10,350 bases of DNA, taken from contig JAQVBP010000108.1 of assembly GCA_028690255.1 (NCBI GenBank), positions 1 to 10,350 on the forward strand. Reading direction: 5' to 3'. Positions 1-6,301 of this stretch are shown piece after piece. Position 1 is the first letter of the stretch. Every line of letters starts with the position of its first letter. Under the pieces are notes generated by a model. The model had not been told where the DNA came from. It did not search any database and saw nothing but the letters and a program-made list of their open reading frames with translations. The position numbers and the translations under genes are program-made. Source of the stretch: Methanosarcinaceae archaeon. Lineage in GTDB: Archaea; Halobacteriota; Methanosarcinia; Methanosarcinales; Methanosarcinaceae.

Positions 1-16
1 TGACATATCCAACGTA

Positions 17-90
17 GTCAATTAAGACTTAAGCTGGTCAATCAAGGCTTGTCGAAACAAGCCTCCCACTTTAGTGGGGGGTTATTGACC
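17..90 (+). other. Tandem hairpins resembling an IS200/IS605-type 3' end or a terminator
   Basis: Two strong stem-loops overlap here. The first pairs AGGCTTGT (45-52) with ACAAGCCT (57-64) around a CGAA tetraloop, perfectly. The second pairs CCTCCCAC (62-69) with GTGGGGGG (74-81) around TTTA, with one G-T wobble. They share bases 62-64, so they are mutually exclusive. Just upstream, 17-30 and 37-50 form an imperfect 14-base direct repeat (12 of 14 identical, 20-base period). Short GC-rich palindromes followed by TTGAC are typical of the right ends of IS200/IS605/IS1341-type elements, where they also form the 3' part of the TnpB guide RNA. No tnpB coding sequence lies inside the window, so it would have to lie to the left. 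A plain terminator of a plus-strand gene outside the window is the conservative alternative, since T-rich sequence follows. Confidence 0.35.
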
Positions 91-231
91 TGTCTATATT
101 TATTTGGAGTTACAGTTTGTACACTCAATATGTACTTTATGTCTGAACTATAATATTAATCTTATGTTATTTCTGGTTTCCGTCGGTGTAAGCGGCTGGT
201 TAATCACATGATAATGATAAAAAAGTATATA
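91..231. other. AT-rich spacer without a recognisable gene
   Basis: No open reading frame with a credible ribosome binding site and no familiar protein fragment is visible on either strand. A small GC-richer patch lies around 178-202 but has no clear structure. It separates the hairpins at the left edge from the terminator of the transporter operon. Confidence 0.5.
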
Positions 232-262
232 GGTTGTGGGGAAAGCTTCCCACTACCTTTTT
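232..262 (-). terminator. Hairpin terminator downstream of the transporter operon
   Basis: GTGGG (236-240) pairs with CCCAC (249-253), and the stem extends through GGT/ACC (232-234 with 255-257) across one mismatch. Read on the minus strand, the direction of the transporter and small-subunit genes, the stem is followed within about 10 bases by a run of T (complement of 210-215). On the plus strand it is followed by TTTTT (258-262), so it could also stop transcription arriving from the left. It lies about 20 bases beyond the stop codon of the small subunit gene. Confidence 0.5.
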
Positions 263-280
263 AATTTTTGCGATTTTTAA

Positions 281-385
281 TCAAAGCATCTTCTTTTTCA
301 GGGCTATACTCAGGAAAAACGCAAGCCCTCCGTAGAGGACAACGAACCCGAAGACAGCCATTGCGATACTGCCTGTGGACAGCAT
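281..385 (-). CDS. MetS-like small subunit of NSS amino-acid transporter
   Basis: A 34-residue protein, too short for most ORF callers. It begins MLSTGSIAMAVFGFVVLYGG and continues with a hydrophobic stretch ending FFLSIAL, followed by the basic tail KKKML. The whole chain is one transmembrane helix (about residues 6-29) with a positively charged C-terminus. This matches the pattern of MetS, the small membrane partner of MetP-type NSS transporters for methionine and alanine, in which a short polar start, a GLVVLYGGLAFFL-like helix and a basic end are conserved. The ATG at 385 lies one base after the TGA of the transporter gene. Its Shine-Dalgarno GGAGG (complement of 395-399) sits inside the last codons of the transporter with a 9-base spacer, so translation is almost certainly coupled. 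Expected role: assembly or activity of the symporter in the membrane. The family assignment is by pattern recognition, not a search. Confidence 0.8.
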   Translation of the reverse strand: MLSTGSIAMAVFGFVVLYGGLAFFLSIALKKKML

Positions 386-386
386 T

Positions 387-1853
387 TCACTCAACCTCCT
401 TCTTTATAAAGGGCAGAAGAACGGATATGATCATTCCCAGGACAATCACACCGGCCCCTACCAGGAGGGCAGCAGGCTCATAGCCACCGTAGGCTTCGGC
501 AAGGTTTGTCCTTGTGTCATTGAATACAAGGTAGATAAGGACAATCGGCAGGACCACCTTTATACTGATGTCCCACCAGGCCCCGGCTTTGATGTCCGAA
601 TAGCTGTTGGCCCATTCCCTTATCTTATCCGCACCGAAGATCCAGCCGATTGCGACGGCTTCGAGGATTCCTACTATCATCAGGCCGTAGCTGTTGATAA
701 AGTGGTCCACGATATCAAGCCAGTATATTCCGGCTCTGGTTGCATAGACCAGGCTGCAGAGGAAACTGGCGGCAATGGTCAGGTTCACTGCCCGGCTTCT
801 CTTCATCTCGAACTTATCCATCAAGGCTGAAGCAAAAGCTTCTACGAGGGAGATAAGGGAAGAAAGAGCGGCGACCGAAATGCTCAGGAAAAAGGCCACG
901 GCAGTAAGAACCTTCAGGCCCGGGAGCATATTCAGAGCTGCCGGGAGCACCACAAAGGCAAGCCCTATACCCTGCTTGACAACTTCCTGAATTCCAACTC
1001 CCTGGGCAAAAGCCATGTATCCGAGAGTCCCGAAGACCACGAATCCCATGGTGAAACTGAAAGCTCCGTCGGCAAGGCTGACAATAAAAGCGTTGTTTAC
1101 GACATCACTTTTCTTCGGGAGGTAACTGGAATAGGTAATCATGATTGCCATCCCGAGGCTCAGGCTGTAGAAGGCCTGCGCGTAGGCTGCCTGCCAGACG
1201 CCAAGGTCCGTAAGCTTGCTGAAGTCGGGTTTGAGGTACCATTCAATCCCGGCAAGGGCGCCCGGAAGGGTTATTGCCCTGAACACGAGGACAATGAGAA
1301 GGAGCCAGAGCAGAGGCATGAAGATTTTGTTTGCCCTTTCGATTCCTTTCTGCACGCCTTTTTTTTCAATGATCCATATCAAAAACCAGACCCCTACGAG
1401 CCCTGCCAGTACACTGGGGGCAAAGCCGCTGAAGTTCCAGGGGGAATTCGAGACTTCCAAAAGCGCTTCATTGAAGAAAGCTTCCGTATCCGAACCCCAG
1501 CCGAGGTTAAAAGCCTTTACCAGGTAGACCAGGCTCCAGCCCATGATTACTGAATAATAAGTTGTAATAATAAAACTGGCAATCACTCCCCACCAGCCTA
1601 TAAATTCAAAACTTTTCTTTGCTCGCTTGAAGGCCATGGGGGCAGCTCCTCTGAACTTACTTCCCATTCCGAATTCAAGGATCATAAGCGGGATTCCCGC
1701 AGTCAGCAGGGCAATGAAGTACGGGATGAGGAAAACCCCCCCGCCGTTTTCATATGCAGCATAGCTGAACCTCCAGATGTTTCCGAGGCCTACCGCAGAC
1801 CCTACCGCTGCAAGGATAAAGCCTACTCTTGTATTCCATACTTCTCGTGTCAT
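387..1853 (-). CDS. Sodium:neurotransmitter symporter (NSS) family amino-acid transporter
   Basis: A 488-residue integral membrane protein with the LeuT fold, which couples inward Na+ movement to amino-acid uptake. The N-terminal signature GSAVGLGNIWRF is at residues 18-29, followed by YENGGGVFLIPY at 34-45. A20 and N25 correspond to Na+ ligands A22 and N27 of LeuT, and R28 to the extracellular-gate R30. Helix 6 has AFYSLSLGMAIMITYSSYLP at 227-246. Here S230 and S232 stand where LeuT has T254 and S256, both able to coordinate Na+ or substrate. The usual WRFPY reads WRFSY. Eleven to twelve helices fit the length, and bacterial and archaeal members are about 440-510 residues. The paired MetS-like gene suggests the MetP/MhsT-type branch, for methionine, alanine or other hydrophobic amino acids. 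The substrate is not fixed by the sequence. The start is supported by GTGAT about 8 bases before the ATG and a TATA element about 48 bases upstream. Confidence 0.93.
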   Translation of the reverse strand: MTREVWNTRVGFILAAVGSAVGLGNIWRFSYAAYENGGGVFLIPYFIALLTAGIPLMILEFGMGSKFRGAAPMAFKRAKKSFEFIGWWGVIASFIITTYYSVIMGWSLVYLVKAFNLGWGSDTEAFFNEALLEVSNSPWNFSGFAPSVLAGLVGVWFLIWIIEKKGVQKGIERANKIFMPLLWLLLIVLVFRAITLPGALAGIEWYLKPDFSKLTDLGVWQAAYAQAFYSLSLGMAIMITYSSYLPKKSDVVNNAFIVSLADGAFSFTMGFVVFGTLGYMAFAQGVGIQEVVKQGIGLAFVVLPAALNMLPGLKVLTAVAFFLSISVAALSSLISLVEAFASALMDKFEMKRSRAVNLTIAASFLCSLVYATRAGIYWLDIVDHFINSYGLMIVGILEAVAIGWIFGADKIREWANSYSDIKAGAWWDISIKVVLPIVLIYLVFNDTRTNLAEAYGGYEPAALLVGAGVIVLGMIISVLLPFIKKEVE

Positions 1854-1899
1854 AAAACCACATCACTTTTTTGACATTTTTAACGCATATCCGGCAAAA

Positions 1900-1915
1900 G
1901 TATATATTTAAACAA
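1900..1915 (-). promoter_or_regulatory. TATA-type promoter of the NSS transporter operon
   Basis: On the minus strand the sequence reads TTTAAATATATA (complement of 1901-1912), a good archaeal TATA box. Transcription would start about 25 bases downstream, near 1877, leaving a short leader of roughly 25 bases before the ATG at 1853. An AATTGT motif occurs just upstream, around 1926. Confidence 0.55.
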
Positions 1916-2312
1916 ACTTTCAGTAAATTGTTAAAATATTCTGCCCGATAACATTACTAATTGAATATATTGATTATGTTTTTTTGTTGGTCATATTAAA
2001 ATAGAGATATATAATTTAATTATTACTGTTTTATTTAATCATAAAAAGTTTTTTATAATAATTACCGGCCCACATTTAAGATATTTCTTACTATATTATT
2101 AATATAAATCTAAATATAAGATAAATTATTATAATATACAAAAAAAATCCATTATGTTATTCACAGGAGCAAATGATACAACCCGGATGAGCTACAAAGT
2201 GATTTTTCGCAGAATATCATATACGTTTTTATTAAAATTAAAGGCGTAACTGTATAACAGGAACACAGAGAAAAAACGCACATGAAACTCTTTGAGTAAC
2301 AGGCATAAATAA
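1916..2312. other. Long AT-rich intergenic region
   Basis: This is the central part of a 623-base gap between divergent genes. 1930-2160 is extremely AT-rich, with many TATA-like strings and no single convincing promoter. At 2173-2249 two tiny overlapping frames occur: a 5-codon frame beginning three bases after AGGAGC, whose TGA overlaps the ATG of a 20-codon frame (2187-2249) starting MSYKVIFRR. Neither resembles a known protein, and they may be chance. No RNA gene of a familiar family was recognised here. Confidence 0.5.
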
Positions 2313-2338
2313 ATGAAAGTGCTTGAACGCACTTTCAT
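2313..2338. repeat. Perfect 10-bp inverted repeat (stem-loop)
   Basis: ATGAAAGTGC (2313-2322) and GCACTTTCAT (2329-2338) are exact reverse complements, separated by the six bases TTGAAC. It lies 139 bases before the propeller start codon and directly beside the second stem-loop at 2344-2392. On the minus strand it is followed by TTATTTATG, so it could end a minus-strand transcript. It could equally be a protein-binding palindrome or part of a small RNA. Confidence 0.7.
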
Positions 2339-2343
2339 ACCAA

Positions 2344-2392
2344 AAAAATGGTCCGGTGATGAGGTTGTCATGATACACTGACGGCCATTTTT
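2344..2392 (+). ncRNA. Candidate box C/D-like kink-turn RNA element
   Basis: The element contains GTGATGA (2356-2362), an exact match to the box C consensus RUGAUGA, and CTGA (2378-2381), an exact box D. The bases immediately outside pair: CCG (2353-2355) with CGG (2382-2384), one bulged T (2352), then eight more pairs between 2344-2351 and 2385-2392. This terminal-stem/box C/box D layout is what archaeal L7Ae binds as a kink-turn in C/D guide RNAs and some mRNA leaders. Only 15 bases separate the boxes and there is no D'/C' pair, so it is not a normal two-guide C/D sRNA. A single kink-turn binding site or a truncated guide RNA is more likely. The motifs are short, so chance remains possible. 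Confidence 0.35.
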
Positions 2393-2399
2393 ATAAAAG
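2388..2399 (+). promoter_or_regulatory. Possible TATA box of the propeller gene
   Basis: TTTTTATAAAAG (2388-2399) is an archaeal-type TATA element. A start near 2422 would give a leader of about 55 bases before the ATG at 2477. It overlaps the 3' arm of the preceding stem-loop, so folding as RNA and use as promoter concern different transcripts. A second weaker candidate is TTAATAAATAG around 2418-2428. Confidence 0.35.
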
Positions 2400-2476
2400 T
2401 TTGGAGCTTAAAATTCCGTTAATAAATAGCTTCATGTGATAAAAAAACTAATCATGTTTAGAAGGGGTCCTTTGGA

Positions 2477-3967
2477 ATGAAATTATTTTTAATCTTTGGT
2501 CTTCTCCTCTTTCTTTCCGGAACTGCCATTGCAGTTGAAGACCTGCCGCTGGAAGAGGGCACAAACGAACGTGGAATAAACGAAAGCGATCTTGAAGCTT
2601 TTGAGCTGCTCGGAATCTGTGAAACAGGCTCCATTGTTAACAGTATCGTGCTTTCTGAAGATGGAAAGTACGCTGCGACGGGCAGTTTTGACCACAATGT
2701 TTCTTTCTTTGATAGGCAGGGAAAGAACCTCTGGGACTACGGGACAGAAGACATCGTATATACGGTTTCCATGTCATCGGACGCTTCCCGTATTGCAGCC
2801 GGGAGTAACGATAATAGCGTTTACTATTTCAACCGTGGAGGAAAACTGCTCTGGAAATACGAAACTGGCGGCAATATTAACAGTGTGGCCATTTCTTCCA
2901 ACGGTTACTACGTTGCGGCCGGGAGTGACGATAAGCAGGTCTACTTCTTTAACCGGAATGGAGACCTGCTCTGGAATTATACCTGCAGAGACGCGGTCCG
3001 GAGTGTTGCGGTTTCAAGAGACGGTTCTTACGTGGCTTCCGGGGATTACGGCCATTACGTATATCTCCTTAACAGAGAAGGGCTGAGACAGTGGGAAAAA
3101 AAGACAGGGAGTGTAATCAATACCGTATGCATGACCCCGAGAGCCTCCTATATCGCATCGGGAGGCTCAAACTACAACGTCTACCTTTTTAACCGGAAAG
3201 GGGAGTTTTCCTGGATCCCCAAACCTGAATACTGGATCAGCAGCGTTTCTTTGAGTTCCGACGGGTTTTACCTTGCTTCCGGAAGCTTCGATAACAAGGT
3301 CTACCTCTTTAACAGGACCGGGGAAAAACTCTGGGACTACGAGACCAATGATACCGTATATAATGTGGCAGTTGCCCCCGATACCACCTACATCGCGGCA
3401 GGAAACTGGAATGGTAGCCTTTATGCCCTTGGACTTGAAGGCCGGAAACTCTGGAGGTACGAGATCGTGGAATGCATTAACAGCATCTCGGTATCTCAGG
3501 ACAGTTCCACACTTGCTGCCGGAGGAAACGGCGGGAAGGTCTATCTATTTGGCCGAAACCGGACCGCTTTTTCGATTCTGCTTGAGGACGATTCTTTTTT
3601 ACCTCCAAACCCCGTGGAAAAGGAGCCAGAAATGCCGGTAGTCCGGGCAGGGGGGATAAACGAAGTCGTGGCAGAGACCGGAGGCGTTGAAAATAAGGTA
3701 GGAGATTCATCTTCCGTAATGGAAAAAGGGGTTTCATCTTCCGTAATGGAAAAAGGGGCTGAAAACAGCCCTGAGGAAAAAGATATTACGTCTCTTTCAA
3801 CCGGAGACCGTTTGAATATCCTTAAATACATTCTGAAACCCTTCATAGTCCCACTGCTTGTGATGGGGCTGCTTTCCGTATTGTCTGTGTTCATATTAAG
3901 GAGAAGGAATGCCCGTAAATGGAACGCAGCTTCGGAAAAATCCGTATCCGGAAATGAAGAAGCCTGA
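2477..3967 (+). CDS. Secreted, membrane-anchored beta-propeller protein (WD40/PQQ-like repeats)
   Basis: A 496-residue protein of unknown specific function. Residues 1-19 are a signal peptide (hydrophobic core, likely cut after GTAIA). Residues 53 to about 375 hold eight repeats of about 40 residues, each with the scheme V-x-S-V-x-x-S-x-D-G-x-Y-x-A-A-G-S, then VYxFNRxG and a LWxYET end. This predicts an eight-bladed, or seven-plus-closure, propeller. A polar linker (about 376-450) follows, then one transmembrane helix (about 452-474) and the stop-transfer sequence RRRNARKW. The propeller should therefore face outside, held in the membrane by its C-terminus. Such proteins are common in Methanosarcina, and the fold usually binds proteins or ligands rather than catalysing reactions. 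The linker contains a 9-residue duplication. The start is chosen for the signal peptide, with AAGGGG about 10 bases upstream acting as a modest ribosome site. Confidence 0.85.
   Translation: MKLFLIFGLLLFLSGTAIAVEDLPLEEGTNERGINESDLEAFELLGICETGSIVNSIVLSEDGKYAATGSFDHNVSFFDRQGKNLWDYGTEDIVYTVSMSSDASRIAAGSNDNSVYYFNRGGKLLWKYETGGNINSVAISSNGYYVAAGSDDKQVYFFNRNGDLLWNYTCRDAVRSVAVSRDGSYVASGDYGHYVYLLNREGLRQWEKKTGSVINTVCMTPRASYIASGGSNYNVYLFNRKGEFSWIPKPEYWISSVSLSSDGFYLASGSFDNKVYLFNRTGEKLWDYETNDTVYNVAVAPDTTYIAAGNWNGSLYALGLEGRKLWRYEIVECINSISVSQDSSTLAAGGNGGKVYLFGRNRTAFSILLEDDSFLPPNPVEKEPEMPVVRAGGINEVVAETGGVENKVGDSSSVMEKGVSSSVMEKGAENSPEEKDITSLSTGDRLNILKYILKPFIVPLLVMGLLSVLSVFILRRRNARKWNAASEKSVSGNEEA
3706..3758 (+). 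repeat. 27-bp tandem duplication in the propeller linker
   Basis: Twenty-six bases at 3706-3731 recur exactly at 3733-3758. Each copy encodes SSSVMEKG within the serine-rich, acidic linker between propeller and membrane helix. Exact identity suggests a recent slippage duplication that lengthens the stalk by nine residues in frame. Confidence 0.9.
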
Positions 3968-3979
3968 TAATATTTTTTT

Positions 3980-4013
3980 GGGAGCAGGGCCTTTCCTGCT
4001 TCAACCCTTTTTG
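3980..4013 (+). terminator. Terminator of the propeller gene
   Basis: GAGCAGG (3982-3988) pairs with CCTGCTT (3995-4001), with one terminal G-T wobble, around a six-base loop. A T-rich tract follows, with TTTTT at 4008-4012. It begins 14 bases after the stop codon. Confidence 0.6.
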
Positions 4014-4025
4014 ATTTCCGGAATG

Positions 4026-4040
4026 TTGTATATATTTATC
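4026..4040 (+). promoter_or_regulatory. Possible TATA box of the acidic amino-acid symporter gene
   Basis: TTGTATATATTTATC (4026-4040) is the best archaeal TATA match in the 293-base gap. It implies a start near 4062 and a leader of about 200 bases, long enough to hold regulatory structure, but none is obvious apart from a possible 8-bp pairing between 4250-4257 and 4322-4329 flanking the start codon. Confidence 0.4.
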
Positions 4041-4260
4041 ACTTTAAATCTAATTTTAACCAAACGGAATTTATTGCTTGCCTGTCGTATCCCGGCTTTC
4101 CCTTAAAATTAACGCAGAATGTTCTGATTATACCCGCATTTCCGGGACCAAAAATCCGAATTTTAAAACTGGATGAGCATAAACATACGTAAAAAGCATA
4201 AGAGAAACTCCTGCACTGCTAAGGAAAATACTCCATAAGAATTGCCTGAGCTGAGCCGCA

Positions 4261-5715
4261 ATGTTTGGAATTAACCGCCGTCCCGACCCTGTCCGGAGAA
4301 TTCACCCTCATTCCCTTAAAAGGCTCAGCCACCATCTCCTCGTTCTCCTGGAGAAAAGGCTCTGGCTCCAGATTCTGCTCGGAATGGGGCTTGGGCTTTC
4401 GGTCGGGCTGGCCCTCGGACCTTTTGGGGGCCTGCTTGATGAAACAAAAGCGAATGTTGTGGGGGAGTGGCTCTCCCTTCCGGGTTACATCTTCCTCCGG
4501 CTCTTGCAGATGATTGTCGTCCCCCTCATCTTCGCATCCATTATCAGGGGCATTGCCGCGGGTTCGGATACCGAACAGCTCCGTAAAATCGGAGTCAGGA
4601 TCCTGGGCTATTTCCTGTTTACCACAGCGATTGCAATCTGCATCGGGATCGGGATTTCCCTTTTAATCAAACCCGGGCTGTATATAAGCAGCGAACTCCT
4701 CCAGGGCACACTCGGAAGTGCCGCAGAAGCCCGGAACAATGCTTCAGTTCCTGCCCCCACCATCAGCGAGGTTCCTGAACTTATCGGGCAACTGGTCCCG
4801 AAAAATCCCCTGGGGTCCATGGCCGAAGGGGAAATGCTCCAGGTGGTGATTTTTTCCATCATTTTCGGAATAGCCCTCGTGTCCATGGCTCCGAAACAGT
4901 CAAAGCCCCTGCTTGACCTTCTCGGTTCACTCCAGGAAGTCTGCATGACGGTCGTGCGCTGGAGTATGTTGCTGGCCCCGGTAGCAGTCTTCGGGCTGCT
5001 GGCCAATTTTACGATAAAACTCGGAGTCGGGGCCATCGTGGGCATGGCCGTTTATGTGGGAACCGTTCTCTTAAGCCTCCTTGTGCTGCTTGGCTTTTAC
5101 ATGGTCATCGTGCTTTTCGTATCAAAGCGCAACCCGATAAAGTTTTTGATGGATATGCGGGAGCTCATGCTGCTCGCGTTTTCAACCTCAAGTTCCGCGG
5201 CCGTGATGCCCGTATCCATAAAAACCGCAGAAGAAAAAATGGGGGTCCGCCCCTCGGTCTCGCAGTTCGTAATCCCCATAGGAGCAACCGTCAACATGGA
5301 CGGGACCGCGCTTTACCAGGGAGTTGCAACTGTTTTTCTGGCCCAGGTCTTCGGGGTGGAACTGGGGTTCGGAGGGCTTATACTGATCATGCTCACGACC
5401 GTAGGGGCATCCATCGGCACCCCGGCTGCCCCCGGGGTTGGCATAATAATCCTTGCCATAATCCTGAACAGTGTGGGAATCCCGACCGCCGGCATTGCCC
5501 TGATAATAGGGGTGGACAGGGTCCTTGACATGAGCCGCACCGCCGTTAACGTGACGGGAGACGTTGTAGCCTGTACGGTTATGGACCGCTGGGTGGGAGG
5601 CAGGCTGAGTGCGCAGGCCGAACTTGCCCGCGAATCCAGACGCAACCTCCTCAGAAGCAAAGAAGGAGAAGACGTAATAGTGGACGAGAATTCCAGAAAC
5701 AGTTTGGAGGAGTGA
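4261..5715 (+). CDS. Sodium (or proton)/glutamate-aspartate symporter, DAACS family
   Basis: A 484-residue membrane transporter of the GltP/GltPh fold, importing acidic amino acids or dicarboxylates with Na+ or H+. The serine-rich re-entrant loop HP1 is STSSSAA at residues 308-314. The helix-7 cation-site motif NMDGT is at 345-349. HP2 carries GASIGTPAAPGVG. Helix 8 reads LDMSRTAVNVTGD, with D423 and R426 matching GltPh D394 and R397, the residues that bind substrate amino and side-chain carboxyl groups, so an acidic substrate is likely. The start is forced: an in-frame stop lies at 4252-4254 and the next ATG would cut into helix 1. No Shine-Dalgarno is visible. The N-terminus has about 30 extra basic residues before the first helix compared with typical members. 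Tolerance of HP2 to the TPAAP variant is seen in some family members, so this is not a defect. It appears to be monocistronic. Confidence 0.93.
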   Translation: MFGINRRPDPVRRIHPHSLKRLSHHLLVLLEKRLWLQILLGMGLGLSVGLALGPFGGLLDETKANVVGEWLSLPGYIFLRLLQMIVVPLIFASIIRGIAAGSDTEQLRKIGVRILGYFLFTTAIAICIGIGISLLIKPGLYISSELLQGTLGSAAEARNNASVPAPTISEVPELIGQLVPKNPLGSMAEGEMLQVVIFSIIFGIALVSMAPKQSKPLLDLLGSLQEVCMTVVRWSMLLAPVAVFGLLANFTIKLGVGAIVGMAVYVGTVLLSLLVLLGFYMVIVLFVSKRNPIKFLMDMRELMLLAFSTSSSAAVMPVSIKTAEEKMGVRPSVSQFVIPIGATVNMDGTALYQGVATVFLAQVFGVELGFGGLILIMLTTVGASIGTPAAPGVGIIILAIILNSVGIPTAGIALIIGVDRVLDMSRTAVNVTGDVVACTVMDRWVGGRLSAQAELARESRRNLLRSKEGEDVIVDENSRNSLEE

Positions 5716-6196
5716 ATACTGTTATATTAATTTTCAAGTTTTTGCCCCTATATCCGGCAGATTTCTTTTTTTCATTACGAAAAGGTCGCTCGCTTGCGTG
5801 ACCGGTGAGAGCCCTGTCTCCACCTCTCGAAATCAATGAACAATTGCCGGAAATTGGTTCGATTAGTAAAAGTGAAGTACTGGCTGAAATTAGAAAAGTG
5901 GACATATAAAAACCAGACCCCGGCGTTGAAAGCCCGGCAAGCTCTGTATAACATAATACCTATATTTGGCCAGATAGGGTGGAAAGCTTTTTGAGTCTTC
6001 TGGCCCGGTTTTTTGAGCTGGATTTTTTGTTTAAACGGGTTGGGCTGAGTGTTGTGGTTCAAAAAACCTGGTCCCTCAACGGCCGACGCAGGAGGCCGGG
6101 CGTTTCAAGAATGGTACAAAACGGATGCATACTTTTACACCACTGTTTTATGTGGCAAAAACAGCATCATTAAAAATGGATTGGGTGAGAAATATA
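5716..6196. other. Convergent intergenic region with decayed sequence
   Basis: No intact gene was recognised. A T-rich tract at 5763-5773 can end transcription of the upstream symporter gene without a hairpin. Frames of up to 95 codons exist on both strands (for example minus 5775-6062), but they lack convincing ribosome sites and have the irregular composition expected of chance. One 34-codon stretch at about 5804-5908 looks more protein-like and is listed separately. Confidence 0.5.
5804..5908 (+). pseudogene. Possible C-terminal remnant of a decayed gene
   Basis: Between stops, the plus strand encodes a 34-residue segment that includes LEINEQLPEIGSISKSEVL and ends AEIRKVDI. It is hydrophilic, helix-prone and has protein-like composition, unlike the surrounding sequence. 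It has no good start codon or ribosome site. It could be the tail of an old transposase or another lost gene, but I do not recognise the family. Confidence 0.2.
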
Positions 6197-6256
6197 CCTG
6201 CCGAAAGCAGGTTGTAAAGTTCGGAGTCAACAGGGGGCCTGTTAAACAAGCCCCTT
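6197..6256 (+). other. Two stable hairpins; structured-RNA or terminator candidate
   Basis: CCTGC (6197-6201) pairs with GCAGG (6207-6211). CCGAA (6201-6205) can alternatively pair with TTCGG (6220-6224). A longer stem, 6232-6242 with 6246-6256, has 10 of 11 positions paired (one G-T wobble, one mismatch). GTCAAC precedes the long stem. The arrangement of a small CG-rich hairpin, a single-stranded joint and a terminal GC-rich hairpin beside TCAAC resembles the 3' end of an IS605-type element, but no tnpB remnant was found. The long stem may also serve the acyl-CoA synthetase operon as terminator. Confidence 0.35.
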
Positions 6257-6267
6257 AATGCAAAAAA
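6229..6267 (-). terminator. Possible terminator region of the acyl-CoA synthetase operon
   Basis: Reading leftward from the stop codon at 6302, a T6 run (complement of 6262-6267) comes about 35 bases beyond the gene, then the strong 11-position stem at 6232-6256. The T run precedes the stem rather than following it, so this is not the bacterial arrangement. In archaea T runs alone can stop the polymerase. Confidence 0.35.
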
Positions 6268-6301
6268 TAGAAGATTTAAGAAGGGTAGTTGACTTTACTG
6301 C

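Noticed and set aside
375..830. A 151-codon plus-strand frame within the NSS transporter
   Set aside because: It is a shadow of the transporter on the opposite strand and lacks a ribosome site and any recognisable motif.
2592..3086. A 164-codon frame overlapping the propeller gene
   Set aside because: It is an out-of-frame reading of the repeat DNA; its repeated look comes from the propeller repeats in the true frame.
4608..5045. Minus-strand frames within the DAACS symporter
   Set aside because: They are antisense shadows of a well-supported transporter gene, rich in Ser/Thr/Pro/Met and without domains.
5775..6062. A 95-codon minus-strand frame in the convergent gap
   Set aside because: It has no ribosome site, no recognisable family and irregular composition, and it conflicts with a more protein-like plus-strand segment.
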